DNA of 64,000 nucleotides, taken from Corynebacterium sp. ACRPO. Lineage in GTDB: Bacteria; Actinomycetota; Actinomycetes; Mycobacteriales; Mycobacteriaceae. The number at the start of each line of letters is the position of its first letter. Positions within the stretch are counted from its first letter, which is position 1. Positions 1 to 8,080 of this stretch are shown piece after piece. The position numbers and the translations under genes are program-made. Below the pieces are notes generated by a model that saw nothing but the letters and a program-made list of their open reading frames with translations, ran no database searches and was not told where the DNA came from. Location of the stretch: contig NZ_JAKRNE010000003.1 in NCBI RefSeq assembly GCF_022347205.1, positions 62,001 to 126,000 of the forward strand. Reading direction: 5' to 3'.

Positions 1-369
1 GGTAGCTACCAAGGCGGTGGCTTCGTCGGCCGCGGCGGCAGGATCTACGTGAAGCTCGGCGGCGGCCGCGATGGCATCGTGGGTGCAGATGCCGTGGAGG
101 GGGATCGAGAGGGCGTCGGCAAGCGCGGAGGCCGTCGCCATACCCACGCGCAACCCGGTAAATGGACCCGGGCCCACGCCGGTGACCACCGCATCGAGAT
201 CGGAATACTCCATGCCCGCTTCTGCGAGGACCTCGGTGATGGTAGGAATGAGCAGCTCATTATGCGCGCGGGTATCCTCCAACACACGCTCGGTGGTCTG
301 CCCGGTGGCGGTATCCACTACCCCGGTAACCAGGGCGGTGGTGGCCGTATCGATCGCGAGGACGCGCAT
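1..369 (-). CDS. tsaB: TsaB, tRNA N6-threonylcarbamoyladenosine synthesis protein (3' end beyond the window)
   Basis: The first 123 codons are present; the rest lies past the left edge. The start reads MRVLAIDTATTALVTGV and is followed by GVGPGPFTGLRVGMATASALADAL, split here as the ASKHA-fold signature GPGPFTGLRVG. TsaB is the non-catalytic partner of TsaD in the complex that makes t6A37 on ANN-decoding tRNAs. The ATG overlaps the stop of the upstream gene (TAATG), so the two are translationally coupled. tsaE lies about 2.4 kb upstream on the same strand, which supports the call. The ALADAL codons contain one copy of the recurring 15-mer described under repeats. Confidence 0.9.
   Translation of the reverse strand, partial: MRVLAIDTATTALVTGVVDTATGQTTERVLEDTRAHNELLIPTITEVLAEAGMEYSDLDAVVTGVGPGPFTGLRVGMATASALADALSIPLHGICTHDAIAAAAELHVDPAAAADEATALVAT
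111..125 (+). repeat. Recurring 15-mer GGGCGTCGGCAAGCG, exact copy in tsaB
   Basis: Exact copy, antisense to the tsaB codons for ALADA. See the copies at 8029, 12020, 20959, 26039, 37749, 46885 and 49195. Confidence 0.8.
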
Positions 370-878
370 TAGGCGACCATCTTCCAGGTGCCATCCTCGC
401 GCTGGAAGCCCAGCGGCTGGGTGCCCTGGATCATGGGAACGCCGCCATCAAGGCTCTGGCCCTGCTGCTCCATGGCCTTGACCTGCATGTCAATCATCTC
501 GCACACCTCGACCTTCTCCGGATCCAGCTCTTCGATGAAGGGCTTAGCGCTCTGGGAAATGGCTACCGCGTAGCTCTTGCCTTCCGGCACCGCACCGTCT
601 TCAAAGGTGATGTTCTCGGTATCGATCTGTGCCTCTTTAACCTTGTCTTCACGCATGCCCGGGCAGATGAAACCAATGGCAGGGTATTCCTCGCCATAGA
701 CGTCGGTGGGCATGACGGTCATGACCTCCAAGTTATTTGGCGCCTTGGCCAGCGTGGAGGTGAGGTTTCCCTCCAAGTGGTTTTCCTCGCGCAGTGTGGA
801 GGAAGCAAGAAGAACCATCATGACAACGATAAAGATGGCGATGATGGCGGCGGTGAGGTTGCGAGCGAATTTAGTCAT
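369..878 (-). CDS. Membrane-anchored protein of unknown function
   Basis: 169 residues. The N-terminus is short and basic (MTKFARN) followed by a strongly hydrophobic segment at about residues 9-26, which fits a signal anchor or uncleaved signal peptide. The remaining 140 residues are acidic and extracytoplasmic by this reading, with two cysteines (near residues 72 and 127) that could form a disulfide. No enzyme motif is seen. It is coupled to tsaB by a TAATG overlap and is preceded by the aspT terminator, so it probably starts its own transcript. The function is unknown; the position next to tsaB need not imply a role in tRNA modification. Confidence 0.75.
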   Translation of the reverse strand: MTKFARNLTAAIIAIFIVVMMVLLASSTLREENHLEGNLTSTLAKAPNNLEVMTVMPTDVYGEEYPAIGFICPGMREDKVKEAQIDTENITFEDGAVPEGKSYAVAISQSAKPFIEELDPEKVEVCEMIDMQVKAMEQQGQSLDGGVPMIQGTQPLGFQREDGTWKMVA

Positions 879-970
879 GGGATGAGTATGGCTCCTTGAA
901 AAAAGTTTAAGTTTCAGGCGGGCGGCGGTAGTTCTGGCAACCGATGCTACCTGGTTAACCGCAACACAAA

Positions 971-1016
971 ACCCACAGGGTAGTGCCTGCCAGTGTAGGC
1001 GGGCGACCCTGTGGGT
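971..1016 (-). terminator. Rho-independent terminator of the AspT-type transporter gene
   Basis: Perfect 11-bp inverted repeat, ACCCACAGGGT (971-981) and ACCCTGTGGGT (1006-1016), with a second inner stem (GCCTGCC with GGCGGGC). On the minus strand the stem is followed by TTTTGTGTTG. It lies 26 bp past the transporter stop. Confidence 0.8.
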
Positions 1017-1041
1017 GAGTAATTAACGCGCGATATTGTAG

Positions 1042-2631
1042 CTATAGCAACAGCAAGAGCAACACCTGCGAGGCAATAATCTTGCCGATAATTGTGGTGG
1101 GATAGACCGTGGCCCATCCGCGGCCGGCCAGCTCGGTGCCGGTTTGATCACGAATATAGGCAAAGACTGCGGGGTTGGTGGTCATACCGGCCGCACAGCC
1201 CATGGCCTCGTCCCACTTCAGCTTGAGCACCAGCATGCCGATGACGCCGATCAGGATGGCGGAGACCAACGTGATGATAAGGCCCACGCCCATGATGGTC
1301 AGGGAGGACGGATCCGTCAGGGCATCGCGGAAGGAGGCGCCGGCCGAAGTGCCCACGCCGGCGAGGAACAAGGTAAGGCCCATATTGGACAAGGTCTCAC
1401 GGGTGTGGAATGGCATCTGCCAGTTCAACGGGCCGGTACGGTTGAGGTAGCCCAAGAGCAGGCCGACGACCACGGGGCCGCCACCAAAGCCCAGCTGCAG
1501 GGTGGAACCGCCCGGCATCGGAATCGGAATGAGGCCAAGCAGCATACCCAAGGTCAGTCCGATGGCCATGGACAGCAGGTCCGCATTACCCAACGCGGCC
1601 TCAGAGTCGCCGAGGTATTTGCGCACGTACGGCAGGCGGCTCGGGCTGGTGACCACGCGAACGCGATCCGAGTAGTTGAGCACGGTGTCCGGGTGCGGGA
1701 CGAGGTCCTTATCGCCCTTACGGATACGAGCGATGATGAAGCCGTGGTCGAGGGCCTTGATCTCGCGGACAGACTTACCGGCAATTTCCGGGTTGGACAC
1801 GGTAACGCGACTGTACTTGAGACCGGCTTCCTCGGTCAGCTCCACTGGGTGTTCCTCACCCAAGATCTCAATGGCCTTGTCGACGGCCTCTTCGGAGCCA
1901 TTGAGCAGGTATGCTTCACCCTCGCACAGTGGCATTTCCGGGACGGCGAGGCGATGGCGTTCCTCATCGGAGATGATACGAGTAGCCACCACGGTCTGGC
2001 CGGTAACGCGGTAGATATGGCCAGCGGTGTCATTGAAGTTCTTGGTCAGGCGCACGCCTTTGGCTACGAGCTCGGCGGGAATCATGCCCTCTGCGCGGGC
2101 ATCTTCCTCATGGTTCACCTTGACAACCTTGGCGCCGATGGCGGCGACGAGAATCGCGCCGATTACCGCACCTGGGTAGGCCAAGGAGTAGCCAACGACC
2201 GGAGTGGAATCGCCCACCATTTCCACCACAGCGGCCATGCCCGGCGTGGAGGAGAGCGAACCGGCGAACATGCCGACGGCCTCTGGCACGCTCAGGCCAA
2301 AGCCACGGATGAGGCCATAGCCAACCGCAACCAAGACAACCAACATGCCCAGCATGAAGACGGTGAGCTTCCAGCCGCGGGTTTTAAACTCGCGAACAAA
2401 GGAAGGCCCGAAGCTGAGGCCAATGGCATAAACGAAGATCGCCAAGCCAAATTGATAGACCAGCGGCGGAATTTGGATATCCGGATTGGCAGTAGATAGA
2501 CCCAGCGCCACAAACATCGCAGCCGCGGCACCGAGAGAGATGCCGAAGATCTTGATCTTGCCAATCGCTAGACCCACCGCCATGATGACGAAGAGAGAAA
2601 GCAAAGGACTTGAGGCGAGAAAATTCAACAC
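1042..2631 (-). CDS. AspT/YidE/YbjL-family transporter with two RCK_C domains
   Basis: 529 residues. An N-terminal block of about five membrane segments (residues 1-185) and a C-terminal block of about five (residues 350-529) flank a hydrophilic centre. This is the AspT-YidE-YbjL duplication architecture. The centre (about residues 205-345) holds two RCK_C (TrkA-C-like) modules, recognisable from the repeated pattern around YLLNGSEEAVDKA and RVRVVTSPSRLPYVRKYLG. The glycine-rich half-repeats GMFAGSLSSTPGMAAVVE and GCAAGMTTNPAVFAYI correspond to each other. Family members exchange amino or dicarboxylic acids; the substrate here cannot be read from sequence. A single-gene unit: own terminator downstream, AT-rich 89-bp gap upstream. 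Confidence 0.88.
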   Translation of the reverse strand: MLNFLASSPLLSLFVIMAVGLAIGKIKIFGISLGAAAAMFVALGLSTANPDIQIPPLVYQFGLAIFVYAIGLSFGPSFVREFKTRGWKLTVFMLGMLVVLVAVGYGLIRGFGLSVPEAVGMFAGSLSSTPGMAAVVEMVGDSTPVVGYSLAYPGAVIGAILVAAIGAKVVKVNHEEDARAEGMIPAELVAKGVRLTKNFNDTAGHIYRVTGQTVVATRIISDEERHRLAVPEMPLCEGEAYLLNGSEEAVDKAIEILGEEHPVELTEEAGLKYSRVTVSNPEIAGKSVREIKALDHGFIIARIRKGDKDLVPHPDTVLNYSDRVRVVTSPSRLPYVRKYLGDSEAALGNADLLSMAIGLTLGMLLGLIPIPMPGGSTLQLGFGGGPVVVGLLLGYLNRTGPLNWQMPFHTRETLSNMGLTLFLAGVGTSAGASFRDALTDPSSLTIMGVGLIITLVSAILIGVIGMLVLKLKWDEAMGCAAGMTTNPAVFAYIRDQTGTELAGRGWATVYPTTIIGKIIASQVLLLLLL

Positions 2632-2720
2632 CTTAATAGAATTACGTAGTGGTTATACCCGGATCAAGTCAGCGGTCTGGGATATTCATCACTTAAATCA
2701 CTTTTATATACAGAGATGTG

Positions 2721-3221
2721 CTATGCACCATTTTTCCAAGACCATGTGAAGCGGCGAACATCTTCGTCTGCGCCGGCATACTCTGCCGGCTCGCGGTCAA
2801 TGCTGATAAATAGGTAGCGCTCCGCAATCTGCTCTACTAGTCCCCCGCCCCATTCGGCAATAACCACGGCGTCCTCTAGCTCCGTGTCCAAGTCCAAGGC
2901 GTCCAGTTCCCCTAGCGGGTCCCCGGAATTAGCACCGCCTTCATCGAGCAGGCGGTAGGCATCCACATGCACAAGGTCTGGCCCACCCACCGTGGAGCGA
3001 TGCACGCGGGCGATAACAAAGGTCGGCGAGGTAACGCGACCTTTAACGTGCATGCCCTTGGCGACGCCCTGCGTCAGCGTCGTCTTTCCAGCCCCCAACG
3101 GACCATCCAGAATCACTACATCGCCGGCTTCAAGCACCGCACCTAGCTCTTCACCAAAGGCATAGGTTTCTTCCACCGTGGATAGGTCGCGGCTGCCAGA
3201 TTCCGGAAAGCTATTGCGCAT
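2721..3221 (-). CDS. tsaE: TsaE, tRNA threonylcarbamoyladenosine synthesis ATPase
   Basis: 166 residues. The Walker A motif GPLGAGKTTLTQG lies near residues 40-52, followed by TSPTFVI and HVDAYRL, all typical of TsaE/YjeE. VVIAEWGGGL corresponds to the Walker B-like ExxER region. It works with TsaB and TsaD to recycle the t6A complex. Its start overlaps the end of alr by 11 bp, so the two are co-transcribed and probably coupled. The alr-tsaE-tsaB neighbourhood is common in actinobacteria; here the AspT-type gene and an unknown membrane protein separate tsaE from tsaB. Confidence 0.93.
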   Translation of the reverse strand: MRNSFPESGSRDLSTVEETYAFGEELGAVLEAGDVVILDGPLGAGKTTLTQGVAKGMHVKGRVTSPTFVIARVHRSTVGGPDLVHVDAYRLLDEGGANSGDPLGELDALDLDTELEDAVVIAEWGGGLVEQIAERYLFISIDREPAEYAGADEDVRRFTWSWKNGA

Positions 3222-4317
3222 CTTCTTCTCCTATATATTCGCGTTCGGTGCGGCCATCGGGCAGGCAGACAACCTCGTAGTTAATGGTGCCTGCTGCCGC
3301 GGCGAGATCCGTGGCCGATACTCCCCCGTTGCCAAAGATCACGGCTTCTTGGCCTGGCTCTACGCCATGCGGGTTATCACCCAAGTCCACCACGATCTGA
3401 TCCATACAGATTCTTCCTACCTGTGGGTAGAGGTGCCCACCAATGCCCACGCGCAGGTCGCCCTGATAGCCGCGCGGCAGGCCATCTGCGTAGCCGCAAT
3501 CCACCGTGGCTAAGAAACCCGGCTTATCCGCTTTCCAGGTCAATCCATAGCAGGTGCCCTCCCCCGGCTGAATGGGCTTTACATTAAAAATCTGCCCGGA
3601 CCAGGTCATGGCCGGCCGCAGGCCATGCTCGAGCCCTTCAATCGGTTCCAAACCATAGCAGGCGACACCTACGCGCACCTGCTCGAAATAAGAGGAAGGA
3701 CGCGTCAGTACGGCAGGTGAATTGGCCAGGTGGTTAACCGGGCACTCCAGTCCAATTTCGCGCGCGAGCCGCAGGGCCGTGCGGAACGCCTCTTCCTGGG
3801 CGTCATTGTGCGGATTATCCGGCTCACCGGCACACGCAAAGTGGGACATGAGCCCGAGCACCTTGATGTGCGGGGCATCGCGCAACACCTTAAAGGTCTC
3901 TGCCCAATCCTCTTCATCCACACCGGAGCGGTGCATGCCGGTTTCCACCTTGACGTATACCTCAGCGGGAAAATCGGCCTTGACTAGCTTATGCGCCTGC
4001 TCCAGGGAGTTGACCGCTACCTCGATTCCATTGGCCAAGGCTTCTTCGAGGATTTCATCTGTTTGCCAGATCCAGGCCACGATAGGCGCATCCACGCCTG
4101 CGCGGCGCAGGTCCACCGCCTCCCGCAGGGTGGCCACGCCAAAGCAATCCGCACCGGCGCGCGCCATCACGGGCACAACCTTGGCTGCGCCGTGCCCGTA
4201 GGCATCGGCCTTGACCACGCACATGAGCTTGACCTCAGGCCCCACCTTTTCCTTGATGAGGCGGACGTTGTGCGCAATGGCGGAGAGATCAATCGTGGTT
4301 TTCAGCATGCCCACCAT
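3211..4317 (-). CDS. alr: Alanine racemase
   Basis: About 368 residues from the chosen ATG at 4317; an ATG three codons later (4308) is equally possible. An AAGGGTGAG sequence sits upstream of 4317. The frame is open back to 4404, where an ATG overlaps the ABC-F stop, but the extra 29 residues do not look like Alr. The PLP lysine is in VVKADAYGHGA, just after TTIDLSAIAHNV. The catalytic tyrosine of the other subunit corresponds to RVGVACYGLEPI, and RICMDQIVVDLG is the conserved C-terminal segment. The enzyme is cytosolic, converts L-Ala to D-Ala for peptidoglycan, and is coupled to tsaE. Confidence 0.93.
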   Translation of the reverse strand: MVGMLKTTIDLSAIAHNVRLIKEKVGPEVKLMCVVKADAYGHGAAKVVPVMARAGADCFGVATLREAVDLRRAGVDAPIVAWIWQTDEILEEALANGIEVAVNSLEQAHKLVKADFPAEVYVKVETGMHRSGVDEEDWAETFKVLRDAPHIKVLGLMSHFACAGEPDNPHNDAQEEAFRTALRLAREIGLECPVNHLANSPAVLTRPSSYFEQVRVGVACYGLEPIEGLEHGLRPAMTWSGQIFNVKPIQPGEGTCYGLTWKADKPGFLATVDCGYADGLPRGYQGDLRVGIGGHLYPQVGRICMDQIVVDLGDNPHGVEPGQEAVIFGNGGVSATDLAAAAGTINYEVVCLPDGRTEREYIGEEDAQ

Positions 4318-4396
4318 TGTGCCACTGCTCACCCTTGTGCTGAATTCGGGCGGGGTGTGGCGCACTGACTCGCGATACCTCCACCTTGGAGCCGGC

Positions 4397-5920
4397 TCAT
4401 CCAATGTCCTCTATCGAAACTTGCCTCGTAAGTTCTATCCGCGAGCAGAAATCTTCATCATGGCTCACCACTAGCAATGCGCCCCGATAGTTTTTCAAGA
4501 CCGAGACCAACCAATCAACAGTTGAAATATCAATGTTGTTGGTCGGCTCATCGAGCATTAGCAATTGCGGCGCCGGATCCGCTAAGAGCACTCTGGCGAA
4601 TTCCGCCCTAAATCTTTCGCCTCCCGAGAGAGTCCCTGTCAACGCATGAACCGAGTCAGATTGAAACAACAACTGAGCAAGCTGATCACGGATGAACTGC
4701 GGATCCTCTCGTGGATTCGCGTTAGTAACCACGTCCCATACGCTTAGAGAAGGATCTAATCCAATTCGTTGACGCAAATACCCCGAGTTGCCGATCACGT
4801 AGCCCGCCTCACCGGAGTTAATTCGGTTTAAGAGCGTGGTCTTGCCACTTCCATTTGGTCCTGACAAGCGCACCCGTTCTGGGCCGACAATCGTCAGCCC
4901 AGGAATCGAAATAACCCGCTTTCCTTCCGGCAGCTCAGTTTGTGGCAGCTCGATATAGACCGAATCATCATCTCGTATGTTTCGCTCAGCTCGAGCTAAA
5001 GAGCGTTGGGCCTCTTCAACTGCGCCTGAATGGATCTGCGCTCTGCGCGATGCCGTCTTTTCGGATCGCTGCTTATCAAGCTTCATCGTCATGCCTGGTT
5101 TGCGCTTCGACTCCGCGAACTTCTTTCCACGGCGCGCATCACGCGCAATCCGTGTTTGCATTGCTTGTCGTTCGCGGAGTTGCTGCTTATAAGTCGCCTT
5201 GGCGGTAGATACTGCTTTTTGAGCTACTTCCTGTTCTGCATTAATCGTGGCTAGGTAGTCGGAATAGTTGCCGTGGAAGAAGCGTAGGTTCCCATCCCTT
5301 AATTCCGCTACCTCGGAAACTACATCCAACAGGTCTTTGTCATGGCTTACCACTAGCACCGGCGCCGCGGCATTTACCAACATATCTTTCAGATGCTTCT
5401 TTGCAGTTCCGTCGAGGTTATTGGTCGGTTCATCGAGGATAATGAAATCTGGCTCGGACAAGAACACCGCCACCAAAGCGACGCGGACCGCTTCGCCTCC
5501 AGAGAGGCTTTTGATAGGGCGGTTCAACGGGATATCCAATCCGGCGGCGGAAAGGGCAGCGGCAATGCGCTCACCGACGTCCCATTGCTCCCCGATTAAC
5601 TCATAAAGTTCTGGTTCATACTCACCGGCTTCGACTGCGGAAATCGCCGCGAGCACTTGGGTGACACCGAAGATGTCTGCTACTACATCATTTTCATTCC
5701 AAGCAAGGTCTTGTGGCAGGTACGCTATCGATTCCGGCTTTTCCACCGTTCCAGCAGTAGGCAAGATTTTGCCAAGGATGACGTTTAACAGAGTTGTCTT
5801 TCCTGCACCATTATCCCCAATGAGCGCAGTTAAAGGGCTGGAAAAGGCACCGTTTAGGCCACTGAAGCAGGTTGTGCCATCGGGCCATACTAGGGAAAGG
5901 TCGTTCAATAAAATAGGCAT
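4397..5920 (-). CDS. ABC-F family ATPase (possible ribosome-protection protein)
   Basis: 507 residues with two ABC domains and no membrane segments. Walker A motifs are GDNGAGKT (35-42) and GPNGSGKT (354-361); signatures LSGGE are near 139 and 434; both Walker B motifs read LDEPTNN. The linker (about 235-320) is long and highly basic (TRIARDARRGKKF), as in ABC-F proteins that reach the ribosomal P/E site. Base composition looks clearly lower in GC than alr and glmS, and codon use differs, suggesting later acquisition. A short leader ORF with its own ribosome site precedes it (5948-5974). Some ABC-F proteins give macrolide, lincosamide or pleuromutilin resistance, others are housekeeping; sequence alone does not decide. 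Confidence 0.88.
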   Translation of the reverse strand: MPILLNDLSLVWPDGTTCFSGLNGAFSSPLTALIGDNGAGKTTLLNVILGKILPTAGTVEKPESIAYLPQDLAWNENDVVADIFGVTQVLAAISAVEAGEYEPELYELIGEQWDVGERIAAALSAAGLDIPLNRPIKSLSGGEAVRVALVAVFLSEPDFIILDEPTNNLDGTAKKHLKDMLVNAAAPVLVVSHDKDLLDVVSEVAELRDGNLRFFHGNYSDYLATINAEQEVAQKAVSTAKATYKQQLRERQAMQTRIARDARRGKKFAESKRKPGMTMKLDKQRSEKTASRRAQIHSGAVEEAQRSLARAERNIRDDDSVYIELPQTELPEGKRVISIPGLTIVGPERVRLSGPNGSGKTTLLNRINSGEAGYVIGNSGYLRQRIGLDPSLSVWDVVTNANPREDPQFIRDQLAQLLFQSDSVHALTGTLSGGERFRAEFARVLLADPAPQLLMLDEPTNNIDISTVDWLVSVLKNYRGALLVVSHDEDFCSRIELTRQVSIEDIG

Positions 5921-5947
5921 GCTTAAATCCGTTCTTCCTTTGGTGTT

Positions 5948-5974
5948 TTACGCAAAAACACGACGGATGAGCAC
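5948..5974 (-). CDS. Candidate leader peptide of the ABC-F gene (MLIRRVFA)
   Basis: A GTG codon at 5974 is preceded, at 6-nt spacing, by AAAGGAG (5981-5987), the best ribosome-binding site in the region. It opens an eight-codon ORF, MLIRRVFA, ending in TAA. The end of this ORF forms a 7-bp hairpin (GTGTTTT with AAAACAC), extendable by CCGT/ACGG, that encloses or abuts the AAAGGAAG sequence before the ABC-F ATG. A mini-ORF plus a structure at the next ribosome site is the usual layout of drug-induced ribosome-stalling attenuators. A competing reading is a 30-residue ORF (ATG at 6015, stop at 5923) ending two bases before the ABC-F start. Confidence 0.5.
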   Translation of the reverse strand: MLIRRVFA

Positions 5975-6042
5975 TGCCTACTCCTTTCACCGACAACAAT
6001 TGCTCCCAATAGCATAACAGTTTCAAGCTTCAATGAAATGCC

Positions 6043-6094
6043 AAAGCCCCCTTCCCTTCCACGCAAGAAACGCGGCGGGCAAGGAGGCTTTGCT
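6043..6094 (-). terminator. Candidate terminator downstream of glmS
   Basis: Imperfect inverted repeat AAAGCCCCCTTCCC with GGGCAAGGAGGCTTT, about 20 bp past the glmS stop. No strong T-run follows, so efficiency is uncertain. Confidence 0.45.
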
Positions 6095-6112
6095 AGTGCC
6101 GTTTGGGGTGGA

Positions 6113-7984
6113 TTACTCCACGGTCACGGACTTGGCCAGGTTACGCGGCTGGTCCACATCGTAGCCCTTGGACTTGGCTACATGGGCGGCAAAGATCTGC
6201 AGCGGCACGGTGGCCAGCAGCGGCTGCATGAGGGTCGGCGCCTTCGGGATGCGGATAACGTGGTTAGCGTAATCCTCGACGGCGGTATCGCCCTCTTCCG
6301 CAATCACGATGGTGATGGCACCGCGGGCGCGGATCTCCTGGATATTGGAAACGACCTTGGAGTGCAGGGAGTCGCGGCCGCGCGGAGACGGCACGATGAC
6401 GAAGACCGGCTGGCCTTCCTCAATCAGTGCAATCGGGCCGTGCTTGAGCTCGCCGGCGGCAAAGCCCTCGGCGTGCAGGTAGGCGATCTCCTTGAGCTTG
6501 AGCGCGCCTTCAAGAGCTACAGGGAAGCCGACGTGGCGGCCCAGGAAGAGCACGGATTCCGCATCCTTCATGGAGTTGGCCAGGTTGGCCACCTGGTCCT
6601 CTTCGTCGATGACGTTTTGAACCTTGTCCGGCATGTGGCGCAGCTCAGCAAGAACGCTCTGGATTTCATCGGCGAACATGTTGCCGCGCAGCTGGGCCAG
6701 GTAGAGGCCGAGCAGGTAGGTGGCGGTGATCTGCGCCAAGAAGGCCTTGGTGGAGGCCACGGCGATTTCCGGACCGGCGTGGGTGTAGAGCGCGGCATCG
6801 GATTCGCGCGGAATGGACGAGCCCTGGGTATTGCAGATGGCGATAACCTTGGCCCCCTGCTGGCGGGCGTGGCGCACGGCCATCAGGGTATCCATGGTCT
6901 CGCCGGACTGGGACAGTGCGACGACCAAGGTCTTTTCGTTCACGATTGGATCGCGGTAGCGGAACTCGTGGGCGAGCTCGACCTCGGTAGGAATGCGGCA
7001 CCAGTGCTCGATGGCATAGCGTGCCACGTGGCCGGCGTAGGCGGCGGTACCGCAAGCGATGACGATGATCTTGTCGATGGACTTCAAAACGGTCTCATCG
7101 ATGCGCAGATCATCGAGAGTCAGCTGGCCCTGTTCGTCGAAGCGGCCGAGCAGGGTATCGCGCACAGCGGCGGGCTGGTCGTGGATTTCCTTTTCCATGA
7201 AGGAATCGAAGCCACCCTTTTCGGCAGCGGCAGCATCCCACTTGATTTCAAAAGGCTTACCCTGTGCGGGGTTGCCCTCATAGTCAGTGATTTCTAACTC
7301 ATCGGCGGTGATGGTCACGACCTGGTCGTTGTCCATCTCCACGGCGGACTTGGTGTAATCGATGAAGCCGGATACGTCGGAGCCGAGGAAGTTCTCGCCC
7401 TCGCCTAGGCCGATAACCAGCGGCGAGTCACGGCGAGCGGCAACGATGCGATCGGCCTGCTCGGCGTGGATGGCCAGCAGGGTGAATGCGCCCTCCAGGC
7501 GGGAGCAGGTCAGCTGCATTGCCTTGGTGAGGTCACCAGCGGCCTCGTTGTGGAAGACATCGCCCAGCAACGTAGCGGCAACTTCAGTGTCGGTCTCGGA
7601 AACGAAGTTGTAACCCTTGTCCAAAAGCTCGGACTTGAGCTCGGCAAAGTTCTCAATGATGCCGTTGTGCACCACGGCCAGCTTGCCGCCATCGACCACG
7701 TGCGGGTGCGCATTCAGGTCGGTGGGGCCACCATGGGTAGCCCAGCGGGTATGGCCAATGCCCAGCACGGAGTCTGGCAACGGGCGGGCCTCAATCTCAG
7801 CATCCAGCGCAGCGACCTTACCGGCCTTCTTGCGCCAGCTGATATCCCCATCGGCGTACATTGCTACGCCAGCGGAGTCATAGCCGCGGTATTCCAAACG
7901 GCGCAGCCCTTCCAAGACTACGTCGAGGGCGAAGTAATCACGGTCACCACCAGCGTGACCAATATATCCAACAATTCCACACAT
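6113..7984 (-). CDS. glmS: Glutamine-fructose-6-phosphate aminotransferase (isomerizing)
   Basis: 623 residues. The catalytic cysteine is Cys2 of MCGIVGYIG, exposed after Met removal. The glutaminase domain (1-235) has GHTRWATHG and VVHNGIIENF. Two SIS domains follow, with ACGTAAYAG, SQSGETMDT and GRHVGFPVALEGALKLKE; the C-terminus PRNLAKSVTVE is the conserved tail over the active site. It makes glucosamine-6-phosphate for UDP-GlcNAc and hence the cell wall; glmM is 6.5 kb away on the same strand. No clear Shine-Dalgarno precedes the ATG. A TAAAAT at 7993-7998 lies 8 bases before it, so the mRNA may be nearly leaderless. Confidence 0.97.
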   Translation of the reverse strand: MCGIVGYIGHAGGDRDYFALDVVLEGLRRLEYRGYDSAGVAMYADGDISWRKKAGKVAALDAEIEARPLPDSVLGIGHTRWATHGGPTDLNAHPHVVDGGKLAVVHNGIIENFAELKSELLDKGYNFVSETDTEVAATLLGDVFHNEAAGDLTKAMQLTCSRLEGAFTLLAIHAEQADRIVAARRDSPLVIGLGEGENFLGSDVSGFIDYTKSAVEMDNDQVVTITADELEITDYEGNPAQGKPFEIKWDAAAAEKGGFDSFMEKEIHDQPAAVRDTLLGRFDEQGQLTLDDLRIDETVLKSIDKIIVIACGTAAYAGHVARYAIEHWCRIPTEVELAHEFRYRDPIVNEKTLVVALSQSGETMDTLMAVRHARQQGAKVIAICNTQGSSIPRESDAALYTHAGPEIAVASTKAFLAQITATYLLGLYLAQLRGNMFADEIQSVLAELRHMPDKVQNVIDEEDQVANLANSMKDAESVLFLGRHVGFPVALEGALKLKEIAYLHAEGFAAGELKHGPIALIEEGQPVFVIVPSPRGRDSLHSKVVSNIQEIRARGAITIVIAEEGDTAVEDYANHVIRIPKAPTLMQPLLATVPLQIFAAHVAKSKGYDVDQPRNLAKSVTVE

Positions 7985-7992
7985 GGTTGCTG

Positions 7993-7998
7993 ATTTTA
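7993..7998 (-). promoter_or_regulatory. Candidate -10 element of glmS
   Basis: TAAAAT on the minus strand, 8 bases before the glmS ATG. There is no good -35 hexamer 17 bases upstream, which is common in corynebacteria. It predicts transcription starting at or next to the start codon. Confidence 0.35.
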
Positions 7999-8021
7999 CA
8001 GCACGGGGAAGAAACCTCTAG

Positions 8022-8064
8022 GCGGGCGGGGCGTCGGCAAGCGGGGGCATAGCGCCCCGCCCGC
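8022..8064 (-). terminator. GC-rich hairpin after the FAD/Fe-S oxidoreductase gene
   Basis: Perfect 12-bp stem GCGGGCGGGGCG (8022-8033) with CGCCCCGCCCGC (8053-8064), 17 bp past the oxidoreductase stop. The minus-strand T-tract is weak (CCTAGAGGTTTCTT). Its loop carries most of a copy of the recurring 15-mer. Confidence 0.6.
8029..8043 (+). repeat. Recurring 15-mer, exact copy between the oxidoreductase gene and glmS
   Basis: Exact intergenic copy; its first bases are in the stem and the rest in the loop of the hairpin 8022-8064. Confidence 0.8.
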
Positions 8065-8080
8065 TAGTGCGCTGGGAAAA

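Noticed and set aside
1144-2499. 451-codon open frame on the plus strand across the AspT-type gene
   Set aside because: Antisense shadow of a high-GC gene; the minus-strand frame has clear family motifs and this one has none.
5811-6026. 71-codon TTG-start frame overlapping the ABC-F start
   Set aside because: No ribosome site and it runs into the ABC-F gene out of frame; the mini-ORF at 5948-5974 fits better.
6038-7297. 419-codon plus-strand frame across glmS
   Set aside because: Antisense to glmS with no conserved motif; Gly/Val/Leu-rich composition typical of shadow frames.
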